Notes under the pieces: model-generated
What the model saw: the letters and a program-made list of their open reading frames with translations, nothing else
What the model was told of the DNA's origin: nothing
Database searches by the model: none
Made by a program: the position numbers and the translations under genes
Assembly (NCBI GenBank): GCA_029778615.1
Contig: JAKOPZ010000051.1
Location: 1 to 51,375, forward strand
Origin: Chloroflexota bacterium
GTDB lineage: Bacteria; Chloroflexota; Anaerolineae; UBA4142; SHND01
Reading direction: 5' to 3'
DNA length: 51,375 bases
Shown here: positions 24,439 through 33,520 of the stretch, one piece after another
How positions within the stretch are numbered: the first letter of the stretch is position 1
Layout of the letters: the number at the start of each line of letters is the position of its first letter

Positions 24439-26460
24439 TTGACCGCAACGAGAAACTCTATCGCTCCGCAAACGAAAAACGGCGCAGCCCCTGCGCCGTT
24501 TTTGACGCGCCCGCGCGTGCTGCGTTGGCTGGCGCCCATATTGATTTTGTGGCTCGCGCTTTTCTTGCGCGTGTGGCAGTTGGATGTTCTCCCCCCGGGA
24601 CTGCACTACGACGAAGCGTTTAACGGCGTCGAAGCGCGGCTCGTCGCGCGCGGCGAACAATTTCCGATTTTCTTTGTGGACAATTTTGGCGAAGAGCCAA
24701 TCCACATGTACGAGATGGCGCTGTTGTTCAAACTCGTCGGCGAATTGCCGTGGACGATTCGTTTGACATCCGTGATTTCAGGCGTCGTCGCCGTTGCCGC
24801 GCTGTATGCGTGCGGACGTTCGTTCTTTCCGCGTTCGCGCATGGTTGCGCCGATTGCGGCGTTCCTTGGCGCAACGCTTTATTGGGCAATCAATTTTTCG
24901 CGCATCGGCTTGGAAACAAACAGTATGCCGATGATGCTGATTTTGAGCGCGGCGGCGCTGGGGCACGCGTATCGCACCATGCAGTGGCGCTGGGTTGTGG
25001 GCGCGGGATTTTTGTTGGGTGCGAGTGTGTACACGTACCTCGCCTCGCGGGTGTGGCTGGTCGCGGTCTTGCTCTGGTTTCTCTATCTCGTACTCTTGCA
25101 TCGCCAACACGTGCGCGCGCATTTTTCAAAATGGGTTGTGCTCGGACTCGTGGCAGCGTTAACGCTCGCGCCGCTGACATTATTTTTTATAGCAAATCCG
25201 GTTGCCTTTACCGGACGCTCGGGAACGGTATTTACGCCGGAAACTTTTCTAAATAATTTTCTCCACACGGCGGCGATGTTTTCCTTGCGCGGCGACATGG
25301 ACCCGCGCGACAATTTGGTCGGACGCCCCGCGCTCGATACTTTTCTTTCCATTTTCTTTTATCTCGGGCTTGTACTCTCGCTCGCGCGTTTTCGCAAACC
25401 GCTGTATGGTTTCCTCGTCATCTGGTTTGTGGTGATGTGTCTGCCTTCCGCACTCACCGAGTTTGCGCCGAATTTTCGACGCGCTATTGGTGCAATGCCC
25501 GCGATGATTTTGTTTTGCGCGCTTGGCATGGAATGGTTGTTGGAGCGCGTCCTCCGCCTCGGGGCTCCGATTCCAAATCTCAAGCGCGTGGGATACGCGG
25601 CGCTTTTTGTCGCGCTCGGCATTAGCGCGTTCTGGAGTGCGCGCGCGTATTTTGTGGATTGGGCGAGCGGACCGGGTTTGTATTATTCTTTTGACGCGGG
25701 TCTGCTCGACGTGGGACGCGCGTTGGCAGCGCAGCCGCGCGACCAAGAATTGTATTTGACCCCCGATTATGACGAACACTACACCCTTCTTTGGGAATTG
25801 GACGGGCGTCATGTGTCTGCGTTTGACGGACGGCGCGCGTTGGTATTGCCTGATTCAAGCCGCGCGGCGACTTATGGTATCATCACGCACGAGGACAAGC
25901 AGACCCTTTCTAATCTGGCGCGCGCGTTTTCGCAAAATGGAAGTCGGCAAGAATTTTTTGACGCGCAAGGACAACCCTACGCGACATTATTGACCTTTGC
26001 TCCCAACACGCGCGTTGAATTCGACAATGGCAACGCCGTGCACATCCGCGCGGATGCGTTTGCGCAATTGATTCGGACGCGCGTGTTGACACCCATGCCG
26101 CAGCGCGACGCCCCCTACCAAGTGGAATTGGAATGGCGGGCGGAAAAAGCGGCAGACCAAAATTACACCGTCACGGTGCAATTGCTCGGACCACCCAATC
26201 CGCATACCGGCACGCGCGTGTGGGCGCAAGAGGACAAACAGCCCGCCGGCGGCACGTATCCCACCACCGCGTGGCGCAAGGGCGAGAGCATCGTCGAATC
26301 CTTTACCTTAAAGATTCCGCGCGATGCGCCGCCGGGCGAATATCGCATACAGGTTGGAATGTATTTATTGGAAACCGGCGCGCGCGTGCCTTTGTTTGAC
26401 GCCGCTAACCAAACTCTCGACGATAATTTGTTAACGCTGGATGCGTTTACGCTCGAGTGA
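24439..26460 (+). CDS. GT39/PMT-type membrane glycosyltransferase
   Basis: 673 residues. Helix 1 (about 29-47) is followed by LHYDEAFNGVEA, the acidic pair of GT-C enzymes of the ArnT/PMT type; about ten more helices reach residue ~410. The extracytoplasmic C-terminal part (about 420-673) holds beta-rich domains (RADAFAQLIRTRVL; FTLKIPRDAPPGEYRIQVG). It should transfer a sugar from a polyprenyl-phosphate donor outside the membrane. Start TTG 24439 is uncertain: it is 6 bases after the previous stop and has no clear Shine-Dalgarno. Confidence 0.85.
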   Translation: MTATRNSIAPQTKNGAAPAPFLTRPRVLRWLAPILILWLALFLRVWQLDVLPPGLHYDEAFNGVEARLVARGEQFPIFFVDNFGEEPIHMYEMALLFKLVGELPWTIRLTSVISGVVAVAALYACGRSFFPRSRMVAPIAAFLGATLYWAINFSRIGLETNSMPMMLILSAAALGHAYRTMQWRWVVGAGFLLGASVYTYLASRVWLVAVLLWFLYLVLLHRQHVRAHFSKWVVLGLVAALTLAPLTLFFIANPVAFTGRSGTVFTPETFLNNFLHTAAMFSLRGDMDPRDNLVGRPALDTFLSIFFYLGLVLSLARFRKPLYGFLVIWFVVMCLPSALTEFAPNFRRAIGAMPAMILFCALGMEWLLERVLRLGAPIPNLKRVGYAALFVALGISAFWSARAYFVDWASGPGLYYSFDAGLLDVGRALAAQPRDQELYLTPDYDEHYTLLWELDGRHVSAFDGRRALVLPDSSRAATYGIITHEDKQTLSNLARAFSQNGSRQEFFDAQGQPYATLLTFAPNTRVEFDNGNAVHIRADAFAQLIRTRVLTPMPQRDAPYQVELEWRAEKAADQNYTVTVQLLGPPNPHTGTRVWAQEDKQPAGGTYPTTAWRKGESIVESFTLKIPRDAPPGEYRIQVGMYLLETGARVPLFDAANQTLDDNLLTLDAFTLE

Positions 26461-26475
26461 ACAAACGGCACTAAA

Positions 26476-26496
26476 CATCCTGTCTCGCGCAGGATG
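26476..26496. other. Hairpin after the GT39-type gene
   Basis: CATCCTG (26476-26482) and CAGGATG (26490-26496) form a seven-base stem with a seven-base loop, 15 bases after the stop codon. No U-tract follows, so it may only protect the 3' end. Confidence 0.4.
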
Positions 26497-26555
26497 GGCA
26501 CAGCCCGCAGGCGCCGGATAATTCGTCTGCTTTACACATTGAACACGTTTTTTTG

Positions 26556-26602
26556 GACAGGTGATTTTCGCTCGGTTTTTTAGAATCCGCCCGTCACCTG
26601 TC
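26556..26602 (+). promoter_or_regulatory. Promoter bracketed by a nine-base dyad
   Basis: GACAGGTGA (26556-26564) and its exact reverse complement TCACCTGTC (26594-26602) flank a -10-like TAGAAT (26581-26586). The right arm would overlap the expected start of transcription. Looks like an operator pair for looping, or an mRNA hairpin if transcription starts further upstream. GGAGG lies at 26613-26617. Confidence 0.45.
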
Positions 26603-26621
26603 TTGAGCCGATGGAGGTTTG

Positions 26622-27269
26622 ATGGACGATTTGGGGAGTTATCGCGTGCCGCGTGAAGCGCAAATGGGACGCGAAGTTCGATTAGAAAATCGCCGCAGCG
26701 TGAACCGCACCGCGTTGTTTGCGATTGGTGGAATTTTGGTTTTGTGCGTTTGTATGTGTTTGGGAGTAACCATCCTCCTCACACAGACCGGTTTCAATCC
26801 GCTCGGCGATGTCCAAATCAATCTCTTTGACAATCCGCCAACCGCAACCCCGCGCGCAACCGCGCGCGGAACTCCAACACTTGTCCCATACGGACGCTCG
26901 GCGCGCAGTGACAACGGCTTGAGCGTGACCGTCACCGCGTATCAACGTCCGCTCCCTGCCGAAGGCGTGGACATTCCCGACGGGCAAGAATTGGTGCTCG
27001 TCACAGTCCGCGTGGATAACTCGCGCACCACCGGCGCGCCGCTGAAATTTTCCCCCGAAGAATTTTCTCTCGTCTCGCCGGAAGGAGACCACTTTGACGT
27101 AAACATTGGCGGCATCACCACCGGCGAAAATCTGGCGGCGGGCGAGCTTGCGCCGGGGGAAAGCAAAAAGGGCGATTTGATTTTCTATGTCTATTCCGAC
27201 GTGTCCGATTTGCAGCTTGCGTGGACGGCGGCGGATGGCAAAACGCGTATGATGCGCCTGACTCGCTGA
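26622..27269 (+). CDS. Membrane-anchored DUF4352-type protein
   Basis: 215 residues; ATG 26622 follows GGAGG. A cytosolic N-terminus of about 30 residues precedes one transmembrane helix (FAIGGILVLCVCMCLGVTILL), a Thr/Pro/Arg linker (TATPRATARGTPT) and a beta-sandwich domain (about 95-215). The pattern DGQELVLVTVRVDNSRTTG, then FSLVSPEGDHF and ELAPGESKKGDLIFYV is typical of DUF4352 (telokin-like) domains, which are thought to bind proteins or ligands outside the cell. The yfhO-like gene starts one base after its stop, so the two are probably co-expressed. Confidence 0.82.
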   Translation: MDDLGSYRVPREAQMGREVRLENRRSVNRTALFAIGGILVLCVCMCLGVTILLTQTGFNPLGDVQINLFDNPPTATPRATARGTPTLVPYGRSARSDNGLSVTVTAYQRPLPAEGVDIPDGQELVLVTVRVDNSRTTGAPLKFSPEEFSLVSPEGDHFDVNIGGITTGENLAAGELAPGESKKGDLIFYVYSDVSDLQLAWTAADGKTRMMRLTR

Positions 27270-27270
27270 G

Positions 27271-29721
27271 ATGATTCTCATCGCCGCAGCAATTTTGTGG
27301 CTGCTGACTCTTGCATTTGTAACACGGACGCCGCGTCTCGGTAGAGAGGCGCGGCGTAACGCGCAGTTCGATGTTTTGGCGCTCGGCGCGTTGGGAATTC
27401 TCACCGCCGGATTTTTTTGGCGGCTCCTCTTTACGCCCAATACATTCATGCCCGCAGGCGGCGGCGACCTGGCGGGTTTTTTGTATCCCACTTTCGCGTT
27501 CGCGCAAACGTGGATTACGCGCGGTGTGCTGCCACTGTGGAATCCGAATATTTTTGGCGGCACACCGTTCGTCGGCGATATTCAGACCGCGCTCTTTTAT
27601 CCGCTCAATCTCCTCACCTATTTTCTTGCCAATCCGCTCCAATACCGCGATTTAGAATATCTCTCTGTTTTGCATTTTTATATCGCGGGCGCGGGAATGT
27701 ACGTATGCTTGCGTTTCGCGCCGCTCAAGCAAGACGCGGAACGAATCACGAATGACCTTTCGTCGCACCCCACTGCGCGTGGCGTGGACCGCTCCCCCGC
27801 GTTGGCAGGCGCGCTCGCGTTTGCTTTTTCCGATTTGTTTATTATTCATTTCGGCAATCTCAATTTGATAGCAACCGCCGCGTGGCTGCCGCTGATTTTT
27901 CTTTTTTTTGCCAAAGCCATTGACGCGGCGGAAATCAACCGCGCGCAGACATTTCGCGCGCCGCTCACTTTTTCTATCCTCGCCGCGGGCTTGCTCGCCC
28001 TCGCGTTTTTCGCCGGACACATTCAACCGTTTCTTTTTATTTTGCTCGCGCTCGCGCTGTACGCGGCGTATCATATCGCACTGGAACGCGCGCGTTGGAA
28101 ACACATCGCGCTTGTTTTCATTATCACATTCGGCGTCGGCATTGGACTGTCCGCTATCACGCTCCTGCCCGCGTTGGAATTGACGCAGCTTTCGGTACGC
28201 AGCGCGTTCGGTTACACGGACGCCGCGCAATTTTCACTCCCCCCGCTCGAATTGATTGGAATGCTTGTGCCGGGTTTTTTCGGGCGCGGCGCGCAAGACG
28301 CGTGGGGACCCTGGGCGCGCGTCGAAGTGGGATACATTGGAATTTTTCCATTGCTGCTCGCCGGAATCGCCGTTGTGTTACGACGCAACGCGCGCACAAT
28401 GTTTTTTGTTTTGCTCGCCATTGTCGGCTTGCTGCTCGCGCTCGGCGGCTATGCGATTTTACACGGCTGGTTGTTTCAATTCGTCCCGGGGTTTGGACAA
28501 TTACGCGCGCCCGCGCGGTTTGTCTTGGTCATGGATTTCGCGTTGGCAGTCCTTGCCGCGCTGGGCATGGACGCGCTGCTTGTTCCGATGAGTGATGCCG
28601 CGCGCCGCGCGTATGCAAAAATTGTGCGCGGCGGCGCGTGGGTTGCCCTGCTCGTCGCGCTGGTGAGCGGCGCGCTCGCGGTGGGGATTTTGATTCTCGG
28701 ACAGGCGCAAGACCCCGCACTCTTCCAGCGCATTGCCAACGCGGCGAATGGCATCGCGTTTTTTATTTTGCTGTTGGGGTTTTCATTTGCGCTGCTTTTG
28801 ACGCAAACGCGCGCGTGGCTGCCGCCGCGCGTTTGGGCAGGACTCGCGCTCGCGCTGATTTTTTTTGATTTGTTCTCGCTCGGCGCGTATGTGGATGTGG
28901 GCAACAGCGACCCGACGCTCGGCTATCAACGCGCGGACGTTCTCAATTTTTTAAAAAACAATACGGGGCTGGAACGCATTGATTCGCGCACGGATGTGGA
29001 AGGTCTGTGGCGACCGGATACCGGCTTGCTCTATGGCTTGCAAGATGTGTACGGCGACAATCCGCTTGTCTTGAATTCGTTCAATACTTTTTGGGAACAG
29101 CTCGGCGGGCGCGACAGAATTGGTTACAGCTTGTTGAATGTGAAGTATGCGCTGACGCGACGCGGGACGCCGATGCCTTCCAATTTTTCTCCAGCGTTCG
29201 ATGGCGGGGGCGGCATTTCGGTTTGGGAAAATCGCTGCACGGTGTCGCGCGCGTGGATTGTCTATAACGCGGTGGTCGTCCAAGACCCGGAAACGGTTTT
29301 GAATTTGCTCGGCTCGCAGGGATGCTTTGACCCAAGTATGCGCGTTCCCATCACAGCTGCGCCCGCGCTAACCGGCGAAGGCGCGCGCGAAATTTCGCAT
29401 CCCGATTTTTTGGGCACCGACGCGGTCGAAATCACCGGATACGCACCGAATGAAATTGTTGCAAACGCAAACGCGCGGTTTGATGGCTATCTGGTTTTGA
29501 GTGAGATTTTTGCGCCGGGGTGGCGCGCGTTTGTTGACGGACAAGAGGTGCCCGTTGTGCGCGCGAATTATTTATTCCGCGCGATTCCGCTCTCAGTAGG
29601 TTTGCATCAAGTGCGAATGGTGTACGACCCGCTGTCGTACAAAGTGGGCGCAAGCGTGAGCGCAGTTACGCTGGTGCTTGTCCTTGCCGCGTTCGTTTAT
29701 TCGACAAGACGCCCGCGCTAA
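27271..29721 (+). CDS. YfhO-family membrane protein
   Basis: 816 residues with about 12-13 membrane helices up to residue ~540, then a large extracytoplasmic C-terminal region (about 550-790) and one last helix (VSAVTLVLVLAAFVYS). YfhO features visible include GDLAGFLYPTFAFAQTWI after helix 2, PLWNPNIFGGTPFVGD, and near the end LSEIFAPGWRAFVDGQE. In Bacillus, YfhO is a GT-C protein linked to glycosylation of lipoteichoic acid; a role in envelope glycosylation is inferred. A palindromic repeat is translated in frame near the N-terminus (27328-27357). Confidence 0.87.
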   Translation: MILIAAAILWLLTLAFVTRTPRLGREARRNAQFDVLALGALGILTAGFFWRLLFTPNTFMPAGGGDLAGFLYPTFAFAQTWITRGVLPLWNPNIFGGTPFVGDIQTALFYPLNLLTYFLANPLQYRDLEYLSVLHFYIAGAGMYVCLRFAPLKQDAERITNDLSSHPTARGVDRSPALAGALAFAFSDLFIIHFGNLNLIATAAWLPLIFLFFAKAIDAAEINRAQTFRAPLTFSILAAGLLALAFFAGHIQPFLFILLALALYAAYHIALERARWKHIALVFIITFGVGIGLSAITLLPALELTQLSVRSAFGYTDAAQFSLPPLELIGMLVPGFFGRGAQDAWGPWARVEVGYIGIFPLLLAGIAVVLRRNARTMFFVLLAIVGLLLALGGYAILHGWLFQFVPGFGQLRAPARFVLVMDFALAVLAALGMDALLVPMSDAARRAYAKIVRGGAWVALLVALVSGALAVGILILGQAQDPALFQRIANAANGIAFFILLLGFSFALLLTQTRAWLPPRVWAGLALALIFFDLFSLGAYVDVGNSDPTLGYQRADVLNFLKNNTGLERIDSRTDVEGLWRPDTGLLYGLQDVYGDNPLVLNSFNTFWEQLGGRDRIGYSLLNVKYALTRRGTPMPSNFSPAFDGGGGISVWENRCTVSRAWIVYNAVVVQDPETVLNLLGSQGCFDPSMRVPITAAPALTGEGAREISHPDFLGTDAVEITGYAPNEIVANANARFDGYLVLSEIFAPGWRAFVDGQEVPVVRANYLFRAIPLSVGLHQVRMVYDPLSYKVGASVSAVTLVLVLAAFVYSTRRPR
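27328..27357. repeat. In-frame palindrome within the yfhO gene
   Basis: ACGCCGCGTCTC (27328-27339) pairs with GAGAGGCGCGGCGT (27344-27357) across a four-base loop, with small bulges. It encodes TPRLGREARR, the cytosolic loop after the first helix. The GTCTC..GAGAC-like core recalls the REP elements around the transposase at 44666. Confidence 0.55.
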
Positions 29722-29762
29722 AAACACAACGCGTTGTCGGCATGGACAACCCGTTGTGTTTT
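29721..29762. terminator. Bidirectional terminator between yfhO-like and resA genes
   Basis: AAAACACAACG (29721-29731) pairs with CGTTGTGTTTT (29752-29762), with an inner stem GTTGTC / GACAAC. A-run and T-run flank the hairpin, so it serves both convergent genes. It overlaps the end of the minus-strand gene. Confidence 0.8.
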
Positions 29763-30343
29763 TATTGTGACAACATTTCTTCCACTCGCGCAATCAACAC
29801 ATCTTCGGGAACGGGACCAATCCAATTGGCTTTGACCCGCCCATTCGCATCAATCCCCTGTAACAATTTCCCGTCGCGCCCGACGAAATACGTTTCGGGC
29901 ACACCCGTCGTGCGAAACGCTTGTGAAATGCGCGTTCCCAAATCCGCGCCGTTCGGATACGTCTGTTGAAATTCGGCGATAAATTTTTTCGCTTCCGGTT
30001 CCGTGTCCACGTAATCCACGCCCAACACAATCAGCCCGCGCTCTTTGTACGTTTCCCACGCGCGCTGCAATGCGGGCGCTTCGTCGCGACAGGGAATACA
30101 CCACGACGCCCAAAAGTTGATGACGACCGCTTTGCCTTTGAGTTCGGAGAGTTTGTACGTTTGTCCGTCAAAGGTGGTCAAAGAAAAATCCGGCGCGTTA
30201 CCCGAAGCGAGCGGCGGCGCGCCGCGTGTTTGCACCGCAATCGCGAGGACAACCAACAGTGCGACGACCACGACGCTAATGATTCCAAAAATGATTAACG
30301 TTGAGGTTGGGCGTTTGCTTGGAGACACAGCCGATTCAGTCAT
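29762..30343 (-). CDS. ResA/TlpA-type thiol-disulfide oxidoreductase
   Basis: 193 residues from ATG 30343, which overlaps the ccmH stop codon by eight bases. A membrane anchor (about 14-39) is followed by a thioredoxin fold with active-site WASWCIPC and cis-Pro region TGVPETYFV. The DFSLTTFDGQTYKLSELKGK segment is typical of ResA/CcmG. It should reduce apocytochrome c (or other exported) disulfides outside the membrane, working with the CcmH protein encoded upstream. Confidence 0.92.
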   Translation of the reverse strand: MTESAVSPSKRPTSTLIIFGIISVVVVALLVVLAIAVQTRGAPPLASGNAPDFSLTTFDGQTYKLSELKGKAVVINFWASWCIPCRDEAPALQRAWETYKERGLIVLGVDYVDTEPEAKKFIAEFQQTYPNGADLGTRISQAFRTTGVPETYFVGRDGKLLQGIDANGRVKANWIGPVPEDVLIARVEEMLSQ

Positions 30344-30857
30344 TCTCTGCCAGCTTGCGCAGCTCGCTTTCGATGCGCGAGCGATAAGAATTGGAAATTG
30401 GAGTTTGAAGTTCGGACGGCGCAGCAGGACGCAAGGAATGCCGCTTGGTAAACAGAAACAATAATGCCGCGCCTGCCGATACGGCAAACGCGGGCAACGC
30501 GTAGATGAACAAATTAAAGCCCTCTGCACGTGGCGCGCCCAATACGCGTTCGCCATATTGTTCAACGAAATATGCTTCGATTTGCGCGGGGGATTGTCCC
30601 TGACTCAGGCGTTCGCGAATGAGCGCGCGCCATTGTTGACACGCCTGCGTATCGCAAACATCCAGCGGCACACCGGGGCAAACGGGACAGTACAATCCTT
30701 TGGCAACTTGAAGGGTTTGCGAATCCAAATCGGCGGACGCGGGCAAGCTTGCATAGTTGGAGCGCGGCACGATAAAAAACGCCAGCACTGCAAAGAGAAC
30801 AATGCCGACGACAACAAAGATTCCCAGCGCGACCAAATAGTTTTTGTTCACGAGCAA
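30336..30857 (-). CDS. CcmH/CycL-family cytochrome c maturation protein
   Basis: 173 residues: N-terminal helix (about 6-28), a soluble domain with LYCPVCPGVPLDVCDT, then IRERLSQGQSPAQIEAYFVEQYGERVL, and a second helix (about 112-137). The usual CcmH motif LRCxxCQ is changed to LYCPVCP, with an added Cys a few residues on and another in TQACQQW. It would take part in thiol handling of apocytochrome c. TTG 30857 is used as start; GTG 30851 with AAAGG upstream is equally good. Confidence 0.87.
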   Translation of the reverse strand: MLVNKNYLVALGIFVVVGIVLFAVLAFFIVPRSNYASLPASADLDSQTLQVAKGLYCPVCPGVPLDVCDTQACQQWRALIRERLSQGQSPAQIEAYFVEQYGERVLGAPRAEGFNLFIYALPAFAVSAGAALLFLFTKRHSLRPAAPSELQTPISNSYRSRIESELRKLAEND

Positions 30858-30863
30858 CTGCCT

Positions 30864-32129
30864 TTAACGCACGCCTTCCCACGCCCACGGGACATACGTT
30901 TCCCAGAGATGCAAGAGATAGGGTTTTTCGATGGCGAATTCGCGCGCTTGTTCCTGGACCGCGTGCTCCACCGCGTGGGACTCCAGATTTGTTTCGCGCA
31001 TCAGCGTCGCGCAGCGCGCATAATAGAGTGGAAGCAGCGCGGCAACGATTTTGTCCGGGTCGCCCTCGCCTTGATTGTAAACCGTGGCAAAATCAAACAC
31101 CGTCCGTGCCCACAATTTCGCGCCAAACCGCAGCGCGCCATCGGGCGCTTCGCTCAATTCGCGGATGGCATTGCGCGTGGAAGGAGTCAGCGCGGTTTTC
31201 CACAAACGCGCATAACGCCGCGCGCCTGCCGCGAACGCGTCACCCAACGCGGCGGCAGTCACACTCGGAATCCACGCGCGCACGGATTCGGGAACAACTC
31301 CGTTGCCATAGAACGGCGCCGTGCGCGCCGGCTGTGTTTCTTGCCAGCGGCGCTTGTAAATATCCATCAAGCGAAACATTGTCCCAATCGCTTGTACAAA
31401 CGTCGGGTCAAAGGACAATAACAACTCGCGGCTGTCATCCAATTTCACGCCGAGCCGCACCTGACACATTTTCACATTTTCGTTGATGGCGACGGTGGTG
31501 AGCCAAATGTCCACGCCGTGCCGCGCCACATCGGTTTCCCACACATCGCGCGCGCTCAGACGCTGCGCGAGTTCCGCGCTCAACGCGAATTCGCCGCCCA
31601 TCGGCTGCCGCACGTCCGCGCCGTACAACAAACGCGTGAACGGATAGGCGAGTAAATCGGTCATCGCGCCGTCAGGCAATGGACGCGTATAGAAAGGAAT
31701 TGCCAGCTGGTATTGATTTTCCAAAATGGGACGCGCAAGCTTTTCCACCCAATCCGGCGAAATGGATTTCAAGTCGGCTTCAAGAATCACAATCACGCGC
31801 GCCCGCAGCGAACGCGCAATCTCAAAAATCGCGCGCACGGCAGTGCCCTTGCCCTGCGTACCCTGATACGTCGTTATCACGCGTTTCACCGACGCGGGCA
31901 GTGCTACTTGATTCGCCACCGCCATCGTATCGTCCGGAGAACCGCCATCGAGAACTGTGATGACCGCTTTCGAGGTTTTGAAATGCGCCGCCAGTCCATC
32001 GCCCACAGTTTTCATCACGTGAGCAATCGAGCGCGCATGTTTGTAAGTGGGGATGCCAATCACAATGTCCACTGTCCCCACATCGGCGAGGCGGCGTTGC
32101 GCATCCAGTCGCAAAGAAGATTCAATCAT
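30864..32129 (-). CDS. GT81/GT2-like glycosyltransferase
   Basis: 421 residues, GT-A fold. VDIVIGIPTYKHARSIAHV starts the nucleotide-binding part, VLDGGSPDDT and ILEADLKSISPDWV give acidic metal/UDP-contact residues, and MGGEFALS and RHGVDIWLTTVAINENVK resemble the glucosyl-3-phosphoglycerate synthase (GT81) core. It may make glucosylglycerate or mannosylglycerate-type compatible solutes, or another glycoside. The partner phosphatase of such pathways is not in the window. It is followed six bases later by ccmH. Confidence 0.75.
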   Translation of the reverse strand: MIESSLRLDAQRRLADVGTVDIVIGIPTYKHARSIAHVMKTVGDGLAAHFKTSKAVITVLDGGSPDDTMAVANQVALPASVKRVITTYQGTQGKGTAVRAIFEIARSLRARVIVILEADLKSISPDWVEKLARPILENQYQLAIPFYTRPLPDGAMTDLLAYPFTRLLYGADVRQPMGGEFALSAELAQRLSARDVWETDVARHGVDIWLTTVAINENVKMCQVRLGVKLDDSRELLLSFDPTFVQAIGTMFRLMDIYKRRWQETQPARTAPFYGNGVVPESVRAWIPSVTAAALGDAFAAGARRYARLWKTALTPSTRNAIRELSEAPDGALRFGAKLWARTVFDFATVYNQGEGDPDKIVAALLPLYYARCATLMRETNLESHAVEHAVQEQAREFAIEKPYLLHLWETYVPWAWEGVR

Positions 32130-32169
32130 AAACTCAGGTCAGAGCACGCATCCACAGAAATGTGCGAGG

Positions 32170-33480
32170 TCATTGCGTAATGGCTTGGGCGGCGCGAAAC
32201 GCGGCATCATCCGGCGAAAGCTGCCCGCTAAAAACCGCTTGCACCGCGCTGTGCCACGCATTCGCGTACGCCGTTTGTTGTGAAAAACTCGGCGCGACGA
32301 GCGCGTCTTGAAGCAACGCCCATAAAATTTCCGCGTACTGCGGCGTGGTCAAAGCTTGCGCGAACGCGCTTTTGCCGGCAGGAAGCATGTCTGCCGCGCG
32401 AGTCCATGCCGCCAAGCGCGCGGGGTCAATCAACCACGCGAGATACGCAGCCGACGCGTTTTGACGCGCCGCGTCATCGGTGACAATGATAAAACTCCAG
32501 CCCGAAACGAGTGCCGTTGCGCGTCCATCGCGCGTCGGAATCGGCGCAGCCAGCGCGTTGGGCAGACGCGCCCGCTCTATCAAAAAATCGCGCGCGCGAA
32601 CTTGCGCCATCGGCGTTTGCCCCGTCAAAAATAACGGCATCACTTCGCGTGCTGATTTTAGCATTGCCGTGTTTTCGTTCAAATTCCCATTCGCGCGCGC
32701 GCGCTGATAGTAATCCAAAACGACTTGCATCGCACTCGTGTCCGAGACCGGATGCGCGTACGGGTCAAGCGAACCGCCGTTTTCCAAATATTGAAACAAG
32801 AACGCTTCCGTGCTGTCAGCCGCAAAGGCAAATTGCGCAGTGCTGGTGAGAACATCTTGCCACGTCACCGGCGGCGTTGCGATGCGCCGCGTGTCGTAAA
32901 CGAGATGTTCGGTCTCGAGCGTGAGAGGTTGATTGTCCCATTGTCCATGCAGCCGCGCCATTTTTTGCGCGGGCGGGAACAAGTCCCAGAACATACCCGA
33001 AGGCAGCGCGCGATTGAGCGGATGCAACAAGCCAAGCTTTTCGATGCGGTCCAATTCACGCGAGTCCACAATCGCCGCATCGGGCAAACGGTCGGGCATC
33101 AATTCGTTCAACTGCATGAGCCAATCCACCATGCCGCCCTTGCCATAGGGCGCTTTCAAGACATAGGTGATTGAAATATTTGGATGCGCCGTGTGAAAGT
33201 CTGCAATTTGCTTTTCGAGAACGTCGCCGCCGCGTTCCGCACCCGTCGCAAAATCTTCGGGGACCCAAATTGTCAACTCGAGCGGTTTGGACGCGTCCGT
33301 TGACGCGGCGAGGGTTGGCAAAGCCGAGCGCGTGGGGGAGGCGGGCGTCGCCGCGACAGAGGCGGGCGGTGCCGGAGGGGTCGGCGTTTGGGCAACGCGT
33401 GGGGGGGGCAGGTTCGTTGCGCCGCACGCCGCCAGCCAGAACAGCAAACCGGCAAGCATAATTTCAAACCACACGCGCAT
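32170..33480 (-). CDS. Extracellular solute-binding lipoprotein (family 1)
   Basis: 436 residues. Lipobox WLAAC with acylated C19, then a Pro/Thr/Ala linker (PTPPAPPASVAATPASP), then a periplasmic-binding fold: ELTIWVPEDFA, DFHTAHPNISITYVL, LPDAAIVDSRELDRI. It resembles sugar-binding components of CUT1 ABC importers, yet no permease or ATPase gene is near. The -10 TATAAT lies eight bases before the ATG, pointing to a leaderless message. Confidence 0.85.
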   Translation of the reverse strand: MRVWFEIMLAGLLFWLAACGATNLPPPRVAQTPTPPAPPASVAATPASPTRSALPTLAASTDASKPLELTIWVPEDFATGAERGGDVLEKQIADFHTAHPNISITYVLKAPYGKGGMVDWLMQLNELMPDRLPDAAIVDSRELDRIEKLGLLHPLNRALPSGMFWDLFPPAQKMARLHGQWDNQPLTLETEHLVYDTRRIATPPVTWQDVLTSTAQFAFAADSTEAFLFQYLENGGSLDPYAHPVSDTSAMQVVLDYYQRARANGNLNENTAMLKSAREVMPLFLTGQTPMAQVRARDFLIERARLPNALAAPIPTRDGRATALVSGWSFIIVTDDAARQNASAAYLAWLIDPARLAAWTRAADMLPAGKSAFAQALTTPQYAEILWALLQDALVAPSFSQQTAYANAWHSAVQAVFSGQLSPDDAAFRAAQAITQ

Positions 33481-33488
33481 TACGCGCG

Positions 33489-33494
33489 ATTATA
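33489..33494 (-). promoter_or_regulatory. Extended -10 of the solute-binding lipoprotein gene (leaderless)
   Basis: Minus-strand TGCTATAAT with the hexamer at 33494-33489. The ATG (33480) is eight bases after the hexamer, so transcription should start at or next to the start codon; no Shine-Dalgarno sequence exists. Confidence 0.65.
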
Positions 33495-33520
33495 GCATGG
33501 ACGATGGGGGGGGCAAAAAG

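Noticed and set aside
30336-30565. Longer ResA reading with 74 extra N-terminal residues
   Set aside because: That extension lies inside the ccmH gene, has odd Cys/Arg composition and would displace the membrane anchor from the N-terminus.
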